Shown in pieces: positions 18,460-26,289 of a DNA stretch of 64,000 bases (its first letter is position 1; each line of letters starts with the position of its first letter). The translations under genes and the position numbers were made by a program. The DNA comes from Demequina litoralis (GTDB lineage Bacteria > Actinomycetota > Actinomycetes > Actinomycetales > Demequinaceae), in assembly GCF_030418455.1 (NCBI RefSeq), contig NZ_JAUHPW010000011.1, positions 36,733 through 100,732 on the forward strand, read 5' to 3'. The notes beneath the pieces were generated by a model. The model was not told the origin of the DNA. It saw nothing but the letters and a program-made list of their open reading frames with translations, and did no database searches.

Positions 18460-19434
18460 TCACGCGACCGCGACCACCACCTTGCCCGCGACATGCTGGG
18501 CCTCGAGCGCGGCGAGCGCCTCGGCGGTGCGGTCGAGCGGGTAGGTCCGCTGGATGATCGGGCGGACGCGGCCCTCCGCGAGCCAGCCGGCCATGCGCGT
18601 GAGGTTCTCGCGGGACGGCTCGGTGCCGACGACGACCACGCGGCGCCGCACGAACGGACCGAGCGCCTTGGCGCTGAAGATCGCCCAGGCCGGGCCCAGC
18701 AGGGGCCCGCCGCCGAGCCCGCCTGCGCCCAGGTAGACGCCGTCGGGCTCGAGGATGCGACGCAGGCGCACGAGCGAGGTGGTGCCCACCGTGTCGTAGA
18801 TGACGTCGAACGTCTCGCCGCAGTCGAGCACGTCCTCGCGGGTGTAGTCGATGACGCGGTCCGCGCCCAGGAGCGACACCATGGACGCGTTGCGGCCCGA
18901 GCACACCGCGACCACGCGGCTCGCGCCCAGCACGCGCGCCACCTGCACCGCCATGTGGCCCACGCCGCCCGAGGCGCCGATCACGAGGACGCTCCTGCCC
19001 TCGCAGCCGCCGCCGTCCTCGAGCCCGCCGAGCGCGGTGATCGCGCCGATCGGCACGGCGGCCGCCTCCTCGTCGGTCACGCCGTCGGGGGTGCGGGCGA
19101 TCTTGGAGGCGTCGGCGACCGCGTAGTCGGCGCACGCGCCGAAGCCGAGGAAGCCGAACACCCGGTCCCCCACGGCGAGCCCGTCGACGCCGGGGCCGAG
19201 GGCGTCCACGGTGCCCGCCGCATCGGCCCCGACCACCCGCTCGCCGGGCGAGAAGAGGCCCTGCGAGAAGCGCGCGAGCCACGGGTCGCCGCGGTAGAGG
19301 TGCCAGTCCCACGGGTTGAGGCCTGCGGCGTGGACGCGGATGCGCACCTGACCCTCGCCCGGCTCCGGGATCGGGATCTCGCGCAGCTCGTGCGTCTCGG
19401 GTCCCGCGTACCTGTCGTAGGTCACCGCCTTCAT
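18460..19434 (-). CDS. NAD(P)-dependent quinone-oxidoreductase-like MDR protein, copy 1
   Basis: The 324 residues belong to the zinc-free medium-chain dehydrogenase/reductase family: a GroES-like N-terminal half with NPWDWHLYRG and a Rossmann half with VIGASGGVGHMAVQVA. No structural or catalytic zinc cysteines are visible, which fits quinone oxidoreductases. It overlaps the next gene of the same family by 4 nt, and the two are probably an old tandem duplication. Substrate unknown. Confidence 0.85.
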   Translation of the reverse strand: MKAVTYDRYAGPETHELREIPIPEPGEGQVRIRVHAAGLNPWDWHLYRGDPWLARFSQGLFSPGERVVGADAAGTVDALGPGVDGLAVGDRVFGFLGFGACADYAVADASKIARTPDGVTDEEAAAVPIGAITALGGLEDGGGCEGRSVLVIGASGGVGHMAVQVARVLGASRVVAVCSGRNASMVSLLGADRVIDYTREDVLDCGETFDVIYDTVGTTSLVRLRRILEPDGVYLGAGGLGGGPLLGPAWAIFSAKALGPFVRRRVVVVGTEPSRENLTRMAGWLAEGRVRPIIQRTYPLDRTAEALAALEAQHVAGKVVVAVA

Positions 19435-20417
19435 GGCTCGACCACCACCTTTCCTGCAGCATGCCGGGATGCCACCCGGCCCATGGCCTCCGCCGCCCGG
19501 TCGAGCGGGTGGACGGAGTCGATGTGGGGACGGAGCGAGCCCGCGGCGAGCATCGCCCCGAGCTCCTCCAGGTCGGCCCGGTCGGCCGTCGAGAGGTAGG
19601 TGACCACGCGGCGGCGGGTCACCAGGTCGAGCCACCGCGCACGTAGGACGCGACGCAGCCCGCCGCCGTCCGGTCCGGGCTCGCCCGAGTTGGGCAGCAT
19701 CACGCCGCCCTCGCGCACCAGCGCGAGCATGTCGCGCAAGGCGTGGTTGCCGACGTTGTCGAACACCACGTCGAACCGCTGGTCGAGGTCGAGGACCGGC
19801 TCCCGGGTGTAGTCCACCACCCGGGCCGCGCCGAGCTCCCCGACCCAGCCGACGTTGCGGGTCGAGCACACCGCCGTGACGGTCGCGCCCTGCGCGGCGG
19901 CGAGCTGGACCGCGAGGTGGCCGATGCCGCCCGAGGCCCCGTTGACGAGCAGCGTCTGGCCCGGCTCGAGGCGCGCGGCCCGCAGGCCGTGCATGGCGGC
20001 GAGGCCCGTCATCACCGCGGCCGCGGCGGTCGCGGCGGGCACCGCCTCCGGCAGCACCGCGACCTTGGCGGCGGGCGCGACGGCGTACTCGGCGAGCGAG
20101 CCGCGGGCCTCCCCGAAGATGCGGTCGCCGACGCGGAGGTCCGTCACGCGCTCCCCGACCGCGACGACCGTGCCCGCGACGTCGCTGCCCCGCACGGGGC
20201 GGCGCGGCCGGCGCAGGCCGTACGCGAGGCGCAGCACGCGCGGCTCGCCCCGCATGAGGAAGACGTCGGCCGGGTTGAGCGCGGCCGCCTCGACGCGGAC
20301 GAGCACGTCGGCGGCGCCGGGGCGCGGCACGGGGACGTCCGCGAGGGCGAGCCGCTCGACGCCGCCGTACGCCTCCTGGGCTACGGCGCGCATCGTGGCC
20401 GGGACCGCGGCGGTCAT
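19431..20417 (-). CDS. NAD(P)-dependent quinone-oxidoreductase-like MDR protein, copy 2
   Basis: This 328-residue paralogue of the downstream gene carries NPADVFLMRGEPR in the GroES-like half and NGASGGIGHLAVQLA as the cofactor loop; zinc ligands are again absent. Its start overlaps the stop of a 43-codon reading frame (ATGA), so the three form one coupled unit. The operon may be under the palindrome at 20561-20572. Confidence 0.85.
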   Translation of the reverse strand: MTAAVPATMRAVAQEAYGGVERLALADVPVPRPGAADVLVRVEAAALNPADVFLMRGEPRVLRLAYGLRRPRRPVRGSDVAGTVVAVGERVTDLRVGDRIFGEARGSLAEYAVAPAAKVAVLPEAVPAATAAAAVMTGLAAMHGLRAARLEPGQTLLVNGASGGIGHLAVQLAAAQGATVTAVCSTRNVGWVGELGAARVVDYTREPVLDLDQRFDVVFDNVGNHALRDMLALVREGGVMLPNSGEPGPDGGGLRRVLRARWLDLVTRRRVVTYLSTADRADLEELGAMLAAGSLRPHIDSVHPLDRAAEAMGRVASRHAAGKVVVEP

Positions 20418-20545
20418 GATCGGACCGCCGGTCGGCGCGCCCGGGGCGGCGCGGTCACGTGGGCGTGGACGATGCGCGGCCCGGGTGCCGCGGGCCCGAG
20501 GACGGTGACGCCCGCGAGGCGGGCGGGGCTGGTGGTGGATGTCAT
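20414..20545 (-). CDS. Small hypothetical protein coupled to the MDR pair
   Basis: A 43-codon frame starts with ATG at 20545 behind GGGGAG and ends in an ATGA overlap with the oxidoreductase gene. The product is basic and proline-rich at the end and has no recognisable family; residues PRIVHAHV come from a GACGATGC motif. Its ribosome site and coupling argue for translation, but it could be only a leader that delivers ribosomes to the next gene. Confidence 0.45.
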   Translation of the reverse strand: MTSTTSPARLAGVTVLGPAAPGPRIVHAHVTAPPRARRPAVRS

Positions 20546-20560
20546 GGTGACTCCCCGTAC

Positions 20561-20572
20561 GAGAGCGCTCTC
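20561..20572. promoter_or_regulatory. Palindromic LacI-type operator before the MDR operon
   Basis: GAGAGCGCTCTC is a perfect 12-bp palindrome centred on GC, 16 bp upstream of the small frame that opens the MDR operon. It shares CGCTCTC with the operator at 10617-10630. Confidence 0.5.
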
Positions 20573-20628
20573 TCCGGCATCCGCGAGGCGCCGACGGCGC
20601 CCGCGGGAGGGGTCTCCAGCGACGGGGG

Positions 20629-20853
20629 CTAGGCCGCCTCGTCGGGATACTGGAAGACCGCGTCGAGCGGGACCTCGAGGGCCCGCGCGATCTGGAAGGC
20701 CATCTCGAGCGAGGGCGAGTAGCGGCCCTGCTCGATGGCGATGACCGTCTGGCGGGTGACGCCGATGCGCTCCGCCAGCTCGGCCTGGGTCATCTCCCCG
20801 TGCGCGAACCGCAGCGCGCGGATCGCGTTGGTGACCTTGGTGGACCGGCCCAT
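20629..20853 (-). CDS. XRE-family transcriptional regulator (short)
   Basis: The 74-residue protein is essentially one helix-turn-helix: [29 protein letters not shown], then [16 protein letters not shown]. This size and ending are typical of the YozG-like group that is paired with a small membrane protein, as here. Its ATG overlaps the upstream stop by one base (TGATG). It probably represses its own operon through the two TGTCAA-N6-TTGACA sites (inference). Confidence 0.88.
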   Translation of the reverse strand: MGRSTKVTNAIRALRFAHGEMTQAELAERIGVTRQTVIAIEQGRYSPSLEMAFQIARALEVPLDAVFQYPDEAA

Positions 20854-21299
20854 CACAGACCCGTCCGGTACGCGTAGGCGCGGCTGCCCGCCGCGATGAT
20901 GCCGGCGATCAGGCCCGCGAGGAAGAGCGTGTTCGCGGCCCAGAAGCGGTCGAGGTCGAGCATCAGCAGGACGGTCGCGGCGAGGCCGCCGAAGGACGAC
21001 ATGCCGTACGCCCGGGCGTTGCCGAGGCGCTCGATCTGCTTGTCGCGCTCGTCGCCGTCCTCGAACTCCGCCTTCTCCCCGGAGACCTCCGCCTGGATGG
21101 CGGTCGCGATCGCCGAGGCGATGGTGCCGAGGATGATGAACACGATGAGCGAGCCCCACGCCCACAGCATGGGCGTGACCCACGAGATCTCCTCGAGGGG
21201 ACGGTCCGCGGCCTGCGTGAGGATGACGGTGAAGTAGACGATCCCGACGAGCGGGAACACGACGAGCGTGGCCCACACGGTGCGTTCGGTCATGGTCAT
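20853..21299 (-). CDS. Four-TM membrane protein paired with the XRE regulator
   Basis: The 148-residue product has four hydrophobic segments: [36 protein letters not shown], a third after the acidic loop [16 protein letters not shown], and [16 protein letters not shown]. This topology and loop match the DUF2178-like partners of short XRE regulators. The ATG at 21299 is preferred because GGGGGA lies just upstream. Function unknown. Confidence 0.75.
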   Translation of the reverse strand: MTMTERTVWATLVVFPLVGIVYFTVILTQAADRPLEEISWVTPMLWAWGSLIVFIILGTIASAIATAIQAEVSGEKAEFEDGDERDKQIERLGNARAYGMSSFGGLAATVLLMLDLDRFWAANTLFLAGLIAGIIAAGSRAYAYRTGL

Positions 21300-21311
21300 G
21301 GCATCCCCCGA

Positions 21312-21375
21312 TGTCAAAGGTTCTTGACATCTCGAAGGTAAACCCGGCTTGACACGGTGTCAAGAGTTCTTGACA
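21312..21375 (-). promoter_or_regulatory. Promoter with two operators for the XRE operon
   Basis: On the minus strand TTGACA (21363-21358) and TACCTT (21340-21335) are 17 bp apart, a near-consensus promoter. Two copies of the palindrome TGTCAA-N6-TTGACA, at 21312-21329 and 21358-21375, are centred 46 bp apart; one covers the -35 and the other the start region. This is the classic arrangement for autorepression. Confidence 0.75.
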
Positions 21376-21426
21376 TGGCCCGCGGCCCCACTTCTGGTGC
21401 CCCCCGGCATGGGGGCACCGCGGGAG

Positions 21427-22782
21427 TCAGGCGTGCGCGCCCTGGAGCCACGCGCCGCGGCGGGTGATGCGGGCGTACGCGATCCCGAGGAACACCCCTC
21501 GCGCGACGTTGAAGAGCAGGAAGGCGCGCCACAGGTCGTGGTTGCGCGCATCGTCGATCCACCACAGCCCGGCGAGCAGCGCAGGCACGAAGACGAGCAG
21601 CGCGGACTCGGCCATCGTCACCGCCATCGCGCGGGTGCGCCCCGAGCCGAGGAACACGCCGTCGCACAGGTACGCGAGCGACGAGGCGAGGGGCAGCCAC
21701 ACGACCCAGCCGATGTACTCGTCAGCAGCCGCCGTCACCTCCGGCAGGGACGTGAGCACCGCGATGAACGGCCCCGACGCCACCAGGTAGAGCAGGCTGA
21801 AGACGGCGCCGATCGCGACGGCGGGCAGCGCCGAGGCCGCGACCGCGCGATGGAAGGCGGGCACGTCGCGCCTGCCGATCTCGCGCGACACCATCGCCTC
21901 GGCGGCGTGCGCGTAGCCGTCCTGGCCGTAGCTCGCGAGCAGCATGAGCTGCATGAGGATCGCGTTGGCCGCGAGGATGTCGGGGCCCAGGCGTGCGCCG
22001 TACGCGGTGACGAACGTGAGCACCGCGTAGAGGATCGCCGTACGCACGAAGAGGTCCGTGTTCATGGCCGCCAGGCGTCGCCAGCCGGACCGCAGACCGC
22101 GGCCCCGCCAGCGCCGCACCGCGGCACGCACGGGCGACGATGCGGCGCGCCACCACAGCACGACGGCGAGCGCGAGGCCCAGCCACTCGGCGATCGCGGT
22201 GGCGGAGGCCGCTCCCGCGGCGCCCCAGCCGAGCCCGCCGACGAATGCGACGTCGAGGCCGAGGTTGACGACGTTGACCGTCGCGACGATCGCGAGCGGT
22301 CGTCGGGTGTCCCCCGCGCCCACGAACCAGCCGGAGATGACGAGCGTGAGCAGCGCCGCAGGCACCGACGCCATGCGGATCCACGCGTACTGGATCGCGA
22401 GGTCGCGCACCTCGCCCGCCGGCGCGAGGACCGACATGATCCCGGGGATCGCGACCCACTGGAGGATCACGGCGCCCGCGCCGATCGCGACCGCGAGCAT
22501 CGCCGCGCGCTGCGCGTGGGCGACCGCCGCATCGTCCCTCCCGGCGCCGAGCGCCCGTCCGACGAGCGACGTGGTCCCGGTGCGCAGGAAGCCGGTGAGC
22601 CACATGATCGCGCTCAGCACCGTGGCGCCGAGCGCGACGGCGCCGATGTTGGTGGCGTCGGAGTAGTGGCCCAGCATCGCGGTGTCCACCAGCCCGACGA
22701 GCGGGACGGTGACGTTGCCCACGATCGCGGGCCAGGCCAGGGAGAACGCGCGCCGATGCGGGAGCTGGGCGAGCGCGGTCAC
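21427..22782 (-). CDS. MATE-family efflux transporter (DinF-like)
   Basis: The 451-residue protein has about twelve hydrophobic helices in two similar halves and the MATE opening AWPAIVGNVTVPLVGLVDTAMLG, typical of the DinF branch. It should export organic cations or drugs in exchange for Na+ or H+. The GTG start at 22782 follows TAGCGT (22789-22794) by 6 nt, so it is probably leaderless. Substrate unknown. Confidence 0.9.
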   Translation of the reverse strand: MTALAQLPHRRAFSLAWPAIVGNVTVPLVGLVDTAMLGHYSDATNIGAVALGATVLSAIMWLTGFLRTGTTSLVGRALGAGRDDAAVAHAQRAAMLAVAIGAGAVILQWVAIPGIMSVLAPAGEVRDLAIQYAWIRMASVPAALLTLVISGWFVGAGDTRRPLAIVATVNVVNLGLDVAFVGGLGWGAAGAASATAIAEWLGLALAVVLWWRAASSPVRAAVRRWRGRGLRSGWRRLAAMNTDLFVRTAILYAVLTFVTAYGARLGPDILAANAILMQLMLLASYGQDGYAHAAEAMVSREIGRRDVPAFHRAVAASALPAVAIGAVFSLLYLVASGPFIAVLTSLPEVTAAADEYIGWVVWLPLASSLAYLCDGVFLGSGRTRAMAVTMAESALLVFVPALLAGLWWIDDARNHDLWRAFLLFNVARGVFLGIAYARITRRGAWLQGAHA

Positions 22783-22881
22783 CGGGCAACGCTACACCGC
22801 GGCCCGGACACCGCCGCGGGCCGGGTGGCGGGCGCGCGGCGGGCGGTCGGGCGGCACCGCCGGCGCCCGTAGGCTGGGCGC

Positions 22882-23343
22882 ATGCCCCGCCCGCTGCCGC
22901 TGCTCGCGCTCGCCGTGCTCGCGGCGCCGCTGGCCGGCTGCGCGAGCCAGTACCCCGTCGATGCGGCACCGTACGCCGCCGACCCCGACTGCGCGCGCGT
23001 GATGCTCGCGGTGCCGGACGTGCTGGGCGGGCTCGACTACCGCGAGACCACGTCGCAGGCCACGGCCGCGTGGGGCGACGAGTACCCGATCGTCATGCGC
23101 TGCGGCGTCGAGCCGCCCGGCCCCACCACGGACGAGTGCCTGGCCGTCGAGTCCGGCGGCACCACCGTCGACTGGCTCATCCTCGACGAGGACGACGCGT
23201 GGCGGACGGTGTCGTTCGGCCGCTCCCCCGCGGTCGAGCTGATCGTCCCGAAGGTGCGCGCCCAGGACGCGGTGGGCGACCTCCTCGCGGAGGTGTCGCG
23301 CGCGGTCGCAAAGGCGCCGTCCAACGGCCTCGCCTGCCGCTGA
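22882..23343 (+). CDS. DUF3515 lipoprotein
   Basis: The 153-residue product has a signal peptide with lipobox LAGC (Cys near residue 20) and a small secreted domain with two later cysteine pairs. DUF3515 genes are regularly found beside ddl and thiL in actinobacteria, as here; function unknown. The ATG follows a TAGGCT box (22870-22875) by 6 nt, so it is probably leaderless. Confidence 0.85.
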   Translation: MPRPLPLLALAVLAAPLAGCASQYPVDAAPYAADPDCARVMLAVPDVLGGLDYRETTSQATAAWGDEYPIVMRCGVEPPGPTTDECLAVESGGTTVDWLILDEDDAWRTVSFGRSPAVELIVPKVRAQDAVGDLLAEVSRAVAKAPSNGLACR

Positions 23344-23364
23344 GTCCCTCCCACCCGGGCGCTC

Positions 23365-23467
23365 CTCCACGCACGCTCGGCTCGACACGGGCCGGTCCGA
23401 CCGTGTGCCCGTTCACATCGCGGGTCTCGCGTGGAGGAGTGCCTGAGCCGCGTGGAGGAGCTTCCGG
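23365..23467. repeat. Convergent-gap repeat element, copy B
   Basis: This is the second copy of the element at 4657-4757, again between convergent genes (DUF3515 and ddl). It opens with CTCCAC at 23365, has GTTCACATCG at 23411 and GTGGAGGAG boxes at 23431 and 23452. About 45 of 57 bases from GTTCACATCG onward match copy A. The hairpin differs in sequence, here an ACACGG/CCGTGT stem, but occupies the same place. Confidence 0.6.
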
Positions 23468-23474
23468 GGGAAGG

Positions 23475-24563
23475 TCAGCGCAGGCCCACGGGGCGCTCGA
23501 GCGCGACCGTGAGCAGCGTCTCGACGAGCTCGCCGTACGAGATGCCGGCGGCGGCGGCCATGCGCGGGTACATCGACGTGGGCGTGAAGCCCGGCATCGT
23601 GTTGATCTCGTTGACCACCACGTCGCCGGAGTCCGTGACGAAGACGTCGACCCGCGCGAGCGACTCGGCGCCGACCGCGAGGAAGGCGCGCTTGGCGTAG
23701 TCCGCGACGGTCGCGGCCACGGCACCCTCGAGCGAGGTCGGGCACAGCAACGTCACCGCGGCCTCGTCGAGGTACTTCGCGTCGAAGTCGTAGAAGTCGT
23801 GGTCGCCACCGGTGATGATCTCCCCGGCCGGCGACGTGAGCAGCCCGCCCGCGGTCGCGAGGACCGCGGTCTCGACCTCGCGGCCGACGACGGCGGCCTC
23901 GATCAGCACCTTGGGGTCGTGCTTCTGGGCGTCGGCGACGGCCGCGTCGAGCGCGGCCCAGTCGGACACCTTCGAGATGCCCATCGACGAGCCGGCGCGC
24001 GCGGGCTTGACGAAGACGGGCAGGCCCAGCGCCTCGATCTCGAGCCGCTGCTCCTCGAGACCGCGATGCGCGGTGATCGTCACGTCGCGCGCGACCGGCA
24101 GGCCGGCGTTGCGGAACGCGGTCTTCATGAACTGCTTGTCCATGCCGGCGGCGGACGCGAGCACGCCGGACCCGACGTAGCGCACGTCCACGAGCTCGAG
24201 GGCGCCCTGGATGGTGCCGTCCTCGCCGAACGGGCCGTGAAGCAGGGGGAACACGACATCGATCTCGCCGAGCTCCCGGAGCCCGTCGGGCCCCGCGACG
24301 CGCCACGCGCGCGAGCCCGCCTCGAACGGCGGCAGCACGACCTCGTCGGAAGGAGGCACGGTGGGCATCGCGCCGGACGCGATCGCCCAGTCGGCGGGAT
24401 CGGACGAGGCGAGGGTCCAACGACCCTCGCGGGTGATGCCGATCGCGACGACGTCCCAGCGATCGCGGTCGATCGCCCCGAGCACACCGCCCGCGGTCAC
24501 GCACGAGACGCCGTGCTCGGTCGAGCGGCCGCCGAACACGATCGCGACCGTGGGCCTCGCCAT
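23475..24563 (-). CDS. ddl: D-alanine--D-alanine ligase
   Basis: Ddl makes the D-Ala-D-Ala dipeptide for peptidoglycan. The 362 residues show the ATP-grasp features: FGGRSTEHGVS at the start, LHGPFGEDGTIQG, the PARAGSSMGISKV loop, and the metal-binding end DVFVTDSGDVVVNEINTMPG. The ATG overlaps the gpsA stop by one base. It is the last gene of the murA-plsC-gpsA-ddl operon. Confidence 0.97.
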   Translation of the reverse strand: MARPTVAIVFGGRSTEHGVSCVTAGGVLGAIDRDRWDVVAIGITREGRWTLASSDPADWAIASGAMPTVPPSDEVVLPPFEAGSRAWRVAGPDGLRELGEIDVVFPLLHGPFGEDGTIQGALELVDVRYVGSGVLASAAGMDKQFMKTAFRNAGLPVARDVTITAHRGLEEQRLEIEALGLPVFVKPARAGSSMGISKVSDWAALDAAVADAQKHDPKVLIEAAVVGREVETAVLATAGGLLTSPAGEIITGGDHDFYDFDAKYLDEAAVTLLCPTSLEGAVAATVADYAKRAFLAVGAESLARVDVFVTDSGDVVVNEINTMPGFTPTSMYPRMAAAAGISYGELVETLLTVALERPVGLR

Positions 24564-25564
24564 CAGTCGACCTCCGACTTGCGCGGCCGGGACAGCAGCG
24601 CGCCGATGACGGACTCGACCGGGGCCTCGCCCGCGAGCATCGTCACCACGCCGTCGCAGATGGGCACGTCGACGCCCGCGCCGCGCGCGAGCTCCTGCAC
24701 CGCGGACGCGGTCTTCACGCCCTCGGCGGTGCCGCGCGTGAGCGAGATCGCCTCGTCGAGCGTCCGCCCCTGGCCCAGGTGCGAGCCGAGCGTGTGGTTG
24801 CGCGACAGCGGCGACGCGCACGTCGCGATGAGGTCGCCCATGCCGGCGAGACCGGAGAACGTCTCGGGACGCGAGCCGAGCGCGAGACCCAGCCGCGTGA
24901 TCTCCGCGAGGCCGCGCGTGATGACGGTCGCGGTGGTGTTGTTGCCGAAGCCCAGCCCGTCGGTGATGCCCACCCCCACGGCGATGACGTTCTTGTACGC
25001 GCCGCACAGCTCGACGCCCACGAGGTCGTCGTTCGTGTACGGACGGAAGTAGGACGATGCGGTCGCGGCAGCGACCAGCTCGGCCGCCTCGGCGTCCACG
25101 GACGCGACGACGGTCGCGGTCGGCTGCCGCTGCGCGATCTCCTTCGCGAGGTTCGGCCCGGAGACCGCCGCGACGCGCTCGGCGGGCAGGTCCCAGACCT
25201 CCGCGAGCACCTCGGACATGCGGGCATGCGTGCCGAGCTCGATGCCCTTCATGAGCGACACGGCGACCGCGCCGGAGGGCACGAGGCCGGCGAACGGCGC
25301 GATGATCTGGCGCGCATGCTGCGCGGGCACGGCGACGGCGACCACGTCGGCGCCCGCGAGCGCCTCCTCGATGTCGGTGGTCGCGCGGATGCCCGCGGGC
25401 AGCTCGACACCCGGGATCGCGCCCTCGTGGCGGCGGTCGTCGCGGATGGACCGGACCACCGCATCGTCCCTGCCCCACAGGGTGACGTCGGTGCCGGCAT
25501 CCGCCATCACGGCGGCGTACGTGGTGCCCCACGCACCCGCGCCGAGGACAGCGGCGCGGGTCAT
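24563..25564 (-). CDS. gpsA: Glycerol-3-phosphate dehydrogenase [NAD(P)+]
   Basis: GpsA reduces dihydroxyacetone phosphate to sn-glycerol-3-phosphate for phospholipids. The 333 residues contain the dinucleotide loop GAGAWGTT, the SLMKGIE helix and the catalytic Lys in ELCGAYKNVIAVGVGITDGLG. It is coupled to plsC upstream (ATGA) and ddl downstream. Confidence 0.97.
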   Translation of the reverse strand: MTRAAVLGAGAWGTTYAAVMADAGTDVTLWGRDDAVVRSIRDDRRHEGAIPGVELPAGIRATTDIEEALAGADVVAVAVPAQHARQIIAPFAGLVPSGAVAVSLMKGIELGTHARMSEVLAEVWDLPAERVAAVSGPNLAKEIAQRQPTATVVASVDAEAAELVAAATASSYFRPYTNDDLVGVELCGAYKNVIAVGVGITDGLGFGNNTTATVITRGLAEITRLGLALGSRPETFSGLAGMGDLIATCASPLSRNHTLGSHLGQGRTLDEAISLTRGTAEGVKTASAVQELARGAGVDVPICDGVVTMLAGEAPVESVIGALLSRPRKSEVD

Positions 25565-26286
25565 CGGACGGGCCTCCCGCCGTCGCCCTTCTTGCGCACG
25601 TCGTACGGCGTCTCGGGCGGCGTCTCCCCACGGATGTCGGCGACCATGCTCGTCAGCGTAGCCATGATGCGGTCCGTGGCGGCGCGCAGGGTGGCGGTGT
25701 CGAGGTCGCCGCCGCGCAGGTCGTCGAGGTCGATCGCGGGCCCCGCGACCACGGTGATGGTCTTGCGCGGGATCGGGTGGACCATCTTGCCGTAGCGCGG
25801 CAGGAGACGATGCGCGCCCCACTGGGCGACCGGGATGACCGGCACGCCCGTGGACAGCGCCATGCGGGCGACGCCGGTACGGCCGACCATGGGCCACAGG
25901 TCGGGGTCGCGCGTGAGCGTGCCCTCGGGGAACATCGCGATCATGTCGCCGCGCTCGAGCACGTCGACCGCCGCGTCGACGGCCTCCGCCGCGCGCGACG
26001 TGCCGCGGTGCACCGGGATCTGGTCGAAGCCGCGCAGCAGCCACCCGATGAAGGGCGCGCGGAACAGGCTCTCCTTCGCGAGGATGCGCGGCGGGTGGCC
26101 GTTGTTGTAGAGGAAGTGCGCGAGCGTGATGGGGTCCGCGTACGAGACGTGGTTGGACACCGCGATGAAGCCCTGGTCGGCCGGCAGGTGCTCGGCGCCG
26201 TGCCAGTCCTTCTTCGTCACGGACGTCATGAGCGCCTGGAGGGGGCGCGCGGCGTTGCGGTAGAAGCGCGAGGCGGGGGTGGGCAC
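25561..26286 (-). CDS. plsC: 1-acyl-sn-glycerol-3-phosphate acyltransferase
   Basis: This membrane-associated enzyme adds the second acyl chain in phosphatidic acid synthesis. The 241 residues carry the NHVSYADP box (the HX4D catalytic motif), FRAPFIGWLLRG, FPEGTLTRD and VPVIPVAQWG. It starts with GTG 3 nt after murA and is coupled to gpsA, which supplies glycerol-3-phosphate. Confidence 0.93.
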   Translation of the reverse strand: MPTPASRFYRNAARPLQALMTSVTKKDWHGAEHLPADQGFIAVSNHVSYADPITLAHFLYNNGHPPRILAKESLFRAPFIGWLLRGFDQIPVHRGTSRAAEAVDAAVDVLERGDMIAMFPEGTLTRDPDLWPMVGRTGVARMALSTGVPVIPVAQWGAHRLLPRYGKMVHPIPRKTITVVAGPAIDLDDLRGGDLDTATLRAATDRIMATLTSMVADIRGETPPETPYDVRKKGDGGRPVR

Positions 26287-26289
26287 GGC

